NCBI GenBank assembly: GCA_015494505.1
Contig: WGBB01000004.1
Coordinates: 1 to 13,517, forward strand
Length of the DNA stretch: 13,517 nt
DNA from: Nitratiruptor sp.
GTDB taxonomy: Bacteria; Campylobacterota; Campylobacteria; Campylobacterales; Nitratiruptoraceae
Reading direction: 5' to 3'
Shown here: piece by piece, positions 6,319 to 11,723 of the stretch
Position numbering within the stretch: the stretch's first letter is position 1
How the letters are laid out: each line of letters opens with the position of its first letter
Program-made: the position numbers and the translations under genes
Notes under the pieces: generated by a model
What the model saw: only the letters and a program-made list of their open reading frames with translations
Databases searched by the model: none
Told to the model about the DNA's origin: nothing

Positions 6319-6980
6319 AGGAGTATTTCAAGCGTCAAATCCAGCTTTGGGGCGAAGAGGCGCAAGAGCGCTTGCAGGATCGAAGCGTAGCGATCATCGG
6401 TAGCGGCGGACTTGGCAGTTCTTTGGCTTTGGCACTGGGTGCCAGCGGTATCGGCAAGATCTATCTTGTGGATTTCGATGAGGTGAGCGTGCACAATATC
6501 CACCGCCAGGTCACCTTTCGTATCGAGGATGCGGGCAAGAACAAGGCCGAAGTCAATCGCTGCGTGATCGAGAGCCGCTGTCCCTATGTGGAGGTGGAGA
6601 GTTTCGCCGAAGATTTCGATGCCTTTGCAAAGCGGGGTATCGCAGTGGATCTCATCCTCGATGCCACGGACAACCTCCCCACACGCGCCAAGATCGATGC
6701 CTATGCCAAAGCTACAAAGACTCCCTGGATATACGCAAGCGTCGAGGAGTTTCAGGGGCAGGTATGCTTTATGGAGCGCGCGAGTTTCGATGCCTTCAAG
6801 GTCACTGACCGTACACCGGGCGGCATCGCCGCTCCCATCGTGATGCTCGTAGCCAGCTTCGAAGCCAACTTGGCGCTACGCTACTTAGTGGGTCTGCCGA
6901 TACAAAAAGATACGCTCCACTACCTCTTTTTCGATGAAGCGGGAGAGTTCACGGTGCAAAAGTTCGCTATGCCGCACTAA
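6315..6980 (+). CDS. ThiF/MoeB/HesA-family adenylyltransferase, short form without zinc-site cysteines
   Basis: This 221-residue protein has the E1-like fold that activates a C-terminal Gly or similar carboxylate with ATP. The nucleotide loop is GSGGLGSS (29-36), Asp53 and Asp55 lie in LVDFDEV, the arginine finger is Arg64 in NIHRQ, then Lys77 and DATDN (116-120). The adenylation site thus looks intact. Unlike MoeB or ThiF there is no CxxC pair for zinc (cysteines only at 83, 89 and 151). The loop that normally carries the catalytic Cys is shortened to DRTPGG. I chose GTG 6315: it gives the normal N-terminus (KEYFKRQIQLWG), follows a G-rich site, and overlaps the upstream stop as GTGA. No ubiquitin-like partner (ThiS or MoaD) is encoded in this window. 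It is probably coupled in function to the nitrilase-like protein. Confidence 0.85.
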   Translation: MKEYFKRQIQLWGEEAQERLQDRSVAIIGSGGLGSSLALALGASGIGKIYLVDFDEVSVHNIHRQVTFRIEDAGKNKAEVNRCVIESRCPYVEVESFAEDFDAFAKRGIAVDLILDATDNLPTRAKIDAYAKATKTPWIYASVEEFQGQVCFMERASFDAFKVTDRTPGGIAAPIVMLVASFEANLALRYLVGLPIQKDTLHYLFFDEAGEFTVQKFAMPH

Positions 6981-6981
6981 A

Positions 6982-7008
6982 TATATAGAATGTGGTATAA
7001 TCTATATA
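6982..7008 (+). repeat. Perfect 8-bp inverted repeat flanking the toxin-antitoxin promoter (candidate operator)
   Basis: TATATAGA (6982-6989) and TCTATATA (7001-7008) are exact reverse complements separated by 11 bases, with arm centres 19 bases apart. The right arm overlaps the last base of the -10 element (6996-7001). Antitoxins of this type commonly bind a dyad over their own promoter. I infer that role here from position and symmetry. Confidence 0.55.
6996..7001 (+). promoter_or_regulatory. Putative -10 element of the toxin-antitoxin and dapC-murC gene run
   Basis: TATAAT at 6996-7001 is perfect, lies 20 bases before the antitoxin start, and is followed by a strong ribosome site AGGAGG (7011-7016). 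No good -35 is seen. It sits in the only gap (41 bases) in the rightward array after metX, and no other promoter is evident downstream to the window's end. Confidence 0.65.
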
Positions 7009-7021
7009 AAAGGAGGCGGCG

Positions 7022-7282
7022 ATGGTGATATCTATCAGCGAACTGCAGCGCAACATCTCGATCCTCAAAAATCTCAAAGAGCCACTCATTGTAGTGGACA
7101 AACGCACCAAAAAAGAGATAGCGAAGATCGAGCCGATAGGTCAAAGAGATGAGCGAGATAAACTCGAAATTTTCAAACAAAAACCCCATATCCGAAGCGA
7201 TATCTATGTAGAAGATATCGATAAGGCTTTTGAAGAGGTGTATACCGAGCATTTGAGGAAAAAGTATGGCGTATCTGATTGA
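7022..7282 (+). CDS. Phd/YefM-like antitoxin of a VapC-type toxin
   Basis: The 86-residue protein has the Phd/YefM layout. The N-terminal part begins VISISELQRNISILKNL and continues with a strand pair (PLIVVDKRTKKEIAKIEPI), the shape of the DNA-binding half. A charged C-terminal helix (residues about 60-82, EDIDKAFEEVYTEHLRKKYG) would wrap the toxin. It starts at an ATG five bases after a strong AGGAGG and overlaps the PIN toxin by 17 bases, antitoxin first. It probably represses its own promoter through the inverted repeat at 6982-7008. The region is visibly more AT-rich than thiF and dapC on either side. Antitoxin identity is firm from partner and layout; the exact fold family is less so. 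Confidence 0.78.
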   Translation: MVISISELQRNISILKNLKEPLIVVDKRTKKEIAKIEPIGQRDERDKLEIFKQKPHIRSDIYVEDIDKAFEEVYTEHLRKKYGVSD

Positions 7283-7664
7283 TACCAATGTCATCATTAG
7301 ACTATTTACGCAAGACAATGAAGAGATGTACCGCGAGGCTTTTGCATTTTTCGAAAAAGTTGCAAATTTCGAGATAGAAGCGATAATCAGCGAAGGTGTT
7401 GTGTTGGAGAGTTGGTTTGTTCTAAAAAACCTCTACAAGATGCCCAAAGATGAATTTGTAGAGCGGTTTTTATCGATATTGACGCTTTCAAATGTCATCA
7501 ATCAAGATAAGCAGGTGCTCATCGAAGCGCTCAAAATCTTGCAGCGACGTAACATCGATTTTATAGATGCTCTTCTTTGCGCTCGGGCTGCGGTGCAGGG
7601 GCACAAAGTCTATAGTTTCGATACCGATATCCAAAAATGTCTCAAGGAAAGCGATGCAGTTTGA
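7266..7664 (+). CDS. PIN-domain ribonuclease toxin, VapC family
   Basis: The 132-residue single-domain protein is of standard VapC size. The four acidic positions of the PIN active site can be seen: Asp6 in LIDTNVIIRL, Glu48 in VVLESWFVL, Asp101 (with Asp98) in IDFIDALLCA, and Asp119 in YSFDTDI. VapC toxins usually cut tRNA or rRNA when released from antitoxin. GAGG at 7255-7258 lies seven bases before the ATG. Its stop codon lies inside the first codons of the downstream aminotransferase, which starts at 7654. Sampled lines of the gene are about 40% G+C, against over 55% in neighbouring dapC, consistent with acquisition. No active-site residue looks lost. Confidence 0.9.
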   Translation: MAYLIDTNVIIRLFTQDNEEMYREAFAFFEKVANFEIEAIISEGVVLESWFVLKNLYKMPKDEFVERFLSILTLSNVINQDKQVLIEALKILQRRNIDFIDALLCARAAVQGHKVYSFDTDIQKCLKESDAV

Positions 7665-8787
7665 AAAGTACCCTTTCGAAAAGCTAAATGAACTTTTGGC
7701 AAATGTGACGCCAAACGAGGATTTCAAGCCTTTGACCCTCACCATCGGCGAGCCGCAGTTTGCAGCGCCGCAGTTTATCCAAGATGCACTCTGCGAAGCC
7801 GCGCCGTTCATTAACAAATACCCCAAAACCGCCGGTGAAGCCGAGCTCAAAGATGCCGTGCGGGAGTTTGTGCAGCGACGCTTCGGCGTGGTGTTGGATG
7901 ATGAGGAGTTGGTGCTGAGTTTCGGGACGCGTGAGGTGCTTTTTAATTTTCCCCAGTTTTTGCTTTTTAATAAGCCAAACCCCGTGATGGCCTTTACCAA
8001 TCCTTTCTATCAAATCTACGAAGGGGCTGCGATAGCGAGCCGCGCGAAGATTTTCTATCTCGATCTTACCAAAGAAAACGGCTTCAAACCCCAAATCGAC
8101 GAGCGTCTCAAAGATGCGGACCTGGTCATCATCAACTCCCCCAACAACCCCACCGCCTCCGTGATGAGCCAAGAGGAGCTGCAAGCGTGGGTGGAGGCGG
8201 CTTTAGAGTACGATTTTGTGCTACTCAACGACGAGTGCTACAGCGAAATCTACATCGATGCGCCGCCGCCGTCGCTCCTGCAGGCCAGCATCGCTGCCGG
8301 TAATGAAGAGTTTCGCAACATCCTCGTGGTCAATTCCATCTCCAAGCGCAGCTCCGCACCGGGTCTGCGCAGCGGGTTTATCGCAGGCGACAAGCGCATA
8401 CTACGTGACTATCAGCGCTACCGCACCTATGTAGGGTGCGCTTCGCCGCTGCCGTTGCAAAAAGCTGCTGCCAAAGCCTGGGCAGATGAGGTGCACGTGC
8501 GCCAAAATCGCGATCGCTATGCGGCCAATTTCAAGATAGCGCGCGAGATTTTAGGCATCACGCCACCCGAGGCCACTTTCTATCTGTGGCTGGAGGTGGG
8601 AGACGATATCGCTTTTACCCAGTATCTCTATCGCACCTTCAATATCATGGTCCTCCCCGGCTCATATCTTGGGCGCCGGGGGGCAGGCAAGGGGTATGTG
8701 CGCATCGCGCTGGTATATGATGAGCATAAAACCAAAGAGGCGCTGCAGCGCATCGCCGAAGCTTTAGAGGAGAGAGGATGGATATAG
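7654..8787 (+). CDS. dapC: Fold-type I PLP aminotransferase, probable succinyldiaminopimelate transaminase
   Basis: The 377-residue class I/II aminotransferase has PLP lysine Lys231 (SISKRSSAPGLR), the NSPNNPT loop (161-167), NDECYSEIY (192-200) and Arg239 (LRSGF). It would transaminate N-succinyl-2-amino-6-oxopimelate on the way to meso-diaminopimelate, the cross-linking residue of peptidoglycan. I infer this substrate from overall resemblance and from murC two genes on; aspartate or another substrate cannot be excluded. Start chosen is ATG 7654 (MQFEKYPFEKL), because AAGGA at 7644-7648 is well spaced and longer reading frames run into vapC. It thus overlaps the toxin gene by 11 bases and the next gene by 10. 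The family N-terminus is preserved, so the insertion of the toxin-antitoxin pair did not damage it. Confidence 0.82.
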   Translation: MQFEKYPFEKLNELLANVTPNEDFKPLTLTIGEPQFAAPQFIQDALCEAAPFINKYPKTAGEAELKDAVREFVQRRFGVVLDDEELVLSFGTREVLFNFPQFLLFNKPNPVMAFTNPFYQIYEGAAIASRAKIFYLDLTKENGFKPQIDERLKDADLVIINSPNNPTASVMSQEELQAWVEAALEYDFVLLNDECYSEIYIDAPPPSLLQASIAAGNEEFRNILVVNSISKRSSAPGLRSGFIAGDKRILRDYQRYRTYVGCASPLPLQKAAAKAWADEVHVRQNRDRYAANFKIAREILGITPPEATFYLWLEVGDDIAFTQYLYRTFNIMVLPGSYLGRRGAGKGYVRIALVYDEHKTKEALQRIAEALEERGWI

Positions 8788-9335
8788 AAAAACTCAAAAA
8801 CGACAAAGAGTTTCTGGCCGAGTTGGAAAAAACCAAAGAGGAAGCACTCAAAGCCAAAGATATCGTCAAGATGTACGATGTGCTCGATACGATGCTGGCA
8901 CTCGATATGGAGGGCGAGGATATCGATGCGCTCTATGAGGAGATTTTGCGCACCGCATTCGATCGCTTGGCCAATATGCTCACAGACGGCGAGAAGTTCG
9001 ATTTTTCTAAAGAGTATGACGAGTATGTGGCCAGAGCCGTCTATGAGCATGCGCTGGAGCGTTGGGACAGAAGGGATTTCAAGGGCGCCAAGGAGCTCTT
9101 TTTGATTCTGAGCTTTCTCGTACCAGAAAAATTCCAAGAAGCGATGTTCATCCCGATGGTAGCGGCTGCCAAGCAGATGGAGCTGGATACATTTTTGGAT
9201 GAGTTTGTGGATAAAGAGGCTATCGAGGAGGAGAGCTTCTTTTTGGACCGTTTCACGCCGGAGGCTAAAAAATTTATCGAAGATAACCGAAAACTAATAG
9301 AAGAAGAACTCAAAAACGTAGAAAAGTTGGTGTGA
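8778..9335 (+). CDS. Acidic helical protein of unknown function between dapC and murC
   Basis: I do not recognise a defined family. The 185-residue protein is soluble, rich in Glu, Asp and Lys, and predicted helical from end to end, with no signal peptide or membrane segment. The stretch ERWDRRDFKGAKELFLIL, followed by a Pro and FQEAMFIPMVAAA (about residues 94-133), resembles a TPR-like repeat as in type III chaperones (SycD type), but this is a weak visual impression. ATG 8778 follows GAGAGG closely, and the gene overlaps dapC by 10 bases. Its stop overlaps the murC start, so all three should be translated together. A link to cell-wall synthesis is inferred only from this coupling. Confidence 0.8.
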   Translation: MDIEKLKNDKEFLAELEKTKEEALKAKDIVKMYDVLDTMLALDMEGEDIDALYEEILRTAFDRLANMLTDGEKFDFSKEYDEYVARAVYEHALERWDRRDFKGAKELFLILSFLVPEKFQEAMFIPMVAAAKQMELDTFLDEFVDKEAIEEESFFLDRFTPEAKKFIEDNRKLIEEELKNVEKLV

Positions 9336-10639
9336 TGAAGGTACATTTCATAGGAATCGGTGGAATCGGTCTGAGTGGTCTCGCACGCTTTATGAAGCAC
9401 GAAGGGTATGAGGTGAGCGGGTCCGATATTCGCTGGACGCCGCTTTTGCAAAAGCTGGCTAGCGAAGGCATCAAAGTCAGCGTCCCCCAGCGCGCCGAAA
9501 ATATCGAAGACCCTGATTTTATCATCTACAGTGCGGCTATCAAGCCGTCCAACCCGGAGCTCCAAGAAGCCAAGCGCCGCGGCATCAAGACGCTCTCTCG
9601 CCGCGAGGCGCTGCCGCTGATACTGGGCGGCAAGAAGGTCTACGCCGTAGCAGGCGCGCACGGCAAGAGCACTACCAGCGCCATCTTGGCCTCCATCCTC
9701 AAAGACGCCAACGCCATCATAGGCGCCGAGAGCAAGGATTTCGGCTCCAATGTGCGCTTTACGGGTTCTGAGACTGTGGTGTTCGAAGCGGATGAGAGCG
9801 ATGCCAGTTTTCTCAACTCCAACCCCTACTGCGCCATCGTCACAAACGCAGAACCCGAGCATATGGAGTTTTACAACCACGACCTGGATCTTTTCTATGA
9901 TACCTACAAGGAGTTTTTGAAGCTTGCGGATGTGCGCGTCATCAATGCAGAAGATGAGTTTTTGGGACGTGTCGATATCGATGCGATTCGCCTCTATCCT
10001 TCACACGATATTCGCATCATCGAGCATTTCTTGCACGAGGATGAACCCTATATCCGCTTTGAGCTGCGCGATTTTGGGGAGTTTGAGGTGTGGGGCTTTG
10101 GGCGCCATATAGCACTGGATGCGAGTTTGGCGATTTTGGCTGCGATGCGCGAGATGGGTCTGGATGAAATCAGAGCGAATCTTCGCAACTACCGCGGCAT
10201 CAAAAAGCGCTTCGATATCGTGCATAAAGAGGATGTCATCGTCATCGACGACTATGCGCATCATCCCACGGAGATTCGCGCTACCCTCGATTCGCTTATC
10301 GAATATGCCAAACTCAAAGGAATCGAGGATATCACCATCATCTGGCAGCCGCACAAGTACTCTCGCGTGCTGGATAACCTCGAAGAGTTTACGCGCTGCT
10401 TCGATGAGCGAGCGCGCCTGATTATCCTGCCTGTGTGGGCGGCGGGCGAAGAGCCTGTGGAGATCGACTTTGCCAAGCATTTCGCCGCATATCGGCCGCT
10501 CTTTGCAGACCGCATCAAAAAAAGCGGCAACGAAGTGGTGCTTCTCAAAGACCAGCAACCCCTCGAAAAGATCGACAAAGGCTTGGTGATCGGCTTTGGA
10601 GCGGGGGATATAACCTATCAGCTGCGAGGAATCGAGTGA
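9335..10639 (+). CDS. murC: UDP-N-acetylmuramate--L-alanine ligase
   Basis: The enzyme adds L-Ala to UDP-MurNAc with ATP, the first Mur ligase step in the cytoplasm. It has 434 residues, somewhat short for MurC (about 450-490). The order is as expected: Rossmann-like N-domain HFIGIGGIGLSG (4-15), P-loop GAHGKSTTS (107-115), EADESDASF (151-159), NAEPEHMEFY (171-180), the MurC signature DDYAHHPTE (305-313), QPHKYSRV (338-345) and PVWAAGEEP near residue 368. The P-loop has Ala and Ser where many MurC proteins have Thr (GTHGKTTT), probably a clade variant. ATG 9335 shares one base with the upstream stop. A GTG at 9332 would add one residue and overlap as GTGA; either is possible. Confidence 0.95.
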   Translation: MKVHFIGIGGIGLSGLARFMKHEGYEVSGSDIRWTPLLQKLASEGIKVSVPQRAENIEDPDFIIYSAAIKPSNPELQEAKRRGIKTLSRREALPLILGGKKVYAVAGAHGKSTTSAILASILKDANAIIGAESKDFGSNVRFTGSETVVFEADESDASFLNSNPYCAIVTNAEPEHMEFYNHDLDLFYDTYKEFLKLADVRVINAEDEFLGRVDIDAIRLYPSHDIRIIEHFLHEDEPYIRFELRDFGEFEVWGFGRHIALDASLAILAAMREMGLDEIRANLRNYRGIKKRFDIVHKEDVIVIDDYAHHPTEIRATLDSLIEYAKLKGIEDITIIWQPHKYSRVLDNLEEFTRCFDERARLIILPVWAAGEEPVEIDFAKHFAAYRPLFADRIKKSGNEVVLLKDQQPLEKIDKGLVIGFGAGDITYQLRGIE

Positions 10640-10908
10640 GGCTGCAAAAGAGCGAGGTAGCTATTATCAAAGAGACGATCCACGCTTTCGATCCCAAAGC
10701 TACAGTCTACCTTTTTGGCAGCAGGGTCGACGATACTAAAAAGGGCGGGGATATAGACCTTTTGATCGAAAGCGATGTGATTGGGCTCGCTGAGATTATC
10801 AAGATCAAAACAAAACTCCTTTTGCGCTTGGGCGATCGCAAAGTCGATATCGTCTATCGCAAAGGCGCTTTTTTCTATCAAGCCAAAAAGAGGGCACTCC
10901 AACTATGA
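10636..10908 (+). CDS. mntA: Minimal nucleotidyltransferase antitoxin (MNT domain, MntA-like)
   Basis: The 90-residue single-domain protein belongs to the DNA polymerase beta-like nucleotidyltransferases. The motif GSR...GGDIDLLI gives Gly28-Ser29 and the metal-binding pair Asp39 and Asp41; the third carboxylate is Asp71 in KVDIVY. In MntA/HepT systems such proteins AMPylate and thereby silence the HEPN toxin. The spacing here is GSx9DxD, one residue shorter than the x10 form I recall as typical. GTG 10636 is the likely start: AGGA (10627-10630) is five bases upstream, it overlaps the murC stop as GTGA, and further upstream the frame is only a murC shadow. Its stop overlaps the HEPN gene start as ATGA. 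Confidence 0.87.
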   Translation: MRLQKSEVAIIKETIHAFDPKATVYLFGSRVDDTKKGGDIDLLIESDVIGLAEIIKIKTKLLLRLGDRKVDIVYRKGAFFYQAKKRALQL

Positions 10909-11351
10909 GTGAGCTCTTTTGTGAAAATCTCCACGCTTATCGCAAAAGCATCCTATGGCTTCGCAAATCCTATGAACGGTGTGAACATATCGATATGCAA
11001 CTGCTCAGTGAAGAGGATATCGAAAAACTCGAAACTTTTGCGGCACGCTTTAGTTGTAGTATCGATATCTTGCTCAATAAGCTCTTGCGAAGCCTCGATA
11101 TGGTAGAGCTCGAAGATACATCCAGAAGACTCGATACGGTGATACGAGCCGAAAAGCGGGGGTTTGTGCAAACTTACGAAGAGCTCATCGAGCTAAAAAA
11201 TCTCCGCAATGAGTTAGCACACGAATATATCGAAGAGATCTTTTTAGAAAAAGTGCAATTAGTACGCCAAGCGAGCCAAAAACTCTTTGCCGTGACGCAG
11301 GCTATCGAAGAGTATATAGCACGCTATGGCTACTGTAAGGAGCAAAACTAA
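10905..11351 (+). CDS. hepT: HEPN-domain ribonuclease toxin (HepT-like)
   Basis: The 148-residue, all-helical protein carries the HEPN catalytic motif Rx4-6H as RNELAH: Arg101 and His106, followed by Glu-Tyr108. This is exactly the Rx4HxY form in which the tyrosine is the AMPylation target of MntA. HepT toxins cleave RNA. The segment ELEDTSRRLDTVIRAEKRG (68-86) leads into it as in other HepT proteins. The N-terminus, about 50 residues with MQLLSEEDIEKLETFAARF, is longer than in minimal HepT. The gene overlaps the nucleotidyltransferase by four bases and its TAA directly abuts the next start. Toxin assignment follows from motif plus partner; a nucleotidyltransferase substrate-binding protein without toxicity is the alternative. 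Confidence 0.84.
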   Translation: MSELFCENLHAYRKSILWLRKSYERCEHIDMQLLSEEDIEKLETFAARFSCSIDILLNKLLRSLDMVELEDTSRRLDTVIRAEKRGFVQTYEELIELKNLRNELAHEYIEEIFLEKVQLVRQASQKLFAVTQAIEEYIARYGYCKEQN

Positions 11352-11723
11352 GTGGCGTTTATCTACTTTACACTCTTTTTAGTCCTGCTCTTTTTGCTCA
11401 TTGCAGCCGTCATCTACTTCTTTACAAACTTCACTTCGCGTATCAAATACTTCTTCCTCGCTGCGCTGCTACTTGGCTGGGTGACGATTTTTATCTACAC
11501 CTATGTCCAAAACCAAAAGCGCATCGCGCGCGATAAGCTTCTTTATGAGTTTCGACACGATGCGCACTTGACCTGTATCGATTCCTTTGGTAAAAGAGTG
11601 CAGGTAGACAAAAACCGTTTCGACTACATTAGCGGCACGCAGGTCTTTATGGGAAAAGAAAAGACTCCCTACGAAGGTCTCGTGGTGCCGATAGAGAGTT
11701 GCAAGGATGAGCGTGGAAGATAA
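11352..11723 (+). CDS. Small two-helix membrane protein of unknown function, upstream of mutS2
   Basis: The 123-residue protein has two hydrophobic helices, residues about 3-24 (FIYFTLFLVLLFLLIAAVIY) and 32-51 (IKYFFLAALLLGWVTIFIYT). A basic soluble tail of about 70 residues follows. It contains LTCIDSFGKRVQVDKNRFDYI and ends in VVPIESCKDERGR, with two cysteines. I recall an uncharacterised gene in the same place between murC and mutS2 in Helicobacter, so it is likely a lineage-conserved gene, but I assign no function. The GTG start directly follows the HEPN stop, and AAGGAG (11337-11342) lies nine bases upstream, inside the toxin gene. It overlaps mutS2 by 17 bases. Confidence 0.8.
   Translation: MAFIYFTLFLVLLFLLIAAVIYFFTNFTSRIKYFFLAALLLGWVTIFIYTYVQNQKRIARDKLLYEFRHDAHLTCIDSFGKRVQVDKNRFDYISGTQVFMGKEKTPYEGLVVPIESCKDERGR

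Noticed and set aside
7567..7653. Longer start for the dapC-like aminotransferase
   Set aside because: It would add 29 residues read out of frame through vapC (MLFFALGLRCRG...), unlike any aminotransferase N-terminus, while ATG 7654 has a good ribosome site.
9041..9880. Minus-strand open frame of 279 codons
   Set aside because: It is antisense to the unknown acidic gene and murC, spans their junction and has no family motif.
10435..10635. Longer start for the MNT nucleotidyltransferase
   Set aside because: The extra residues are an Arg-rich out-of-frame reading of murC; GTG 10636 overlaps the murC stop as GTGA and has AGGA upstream.
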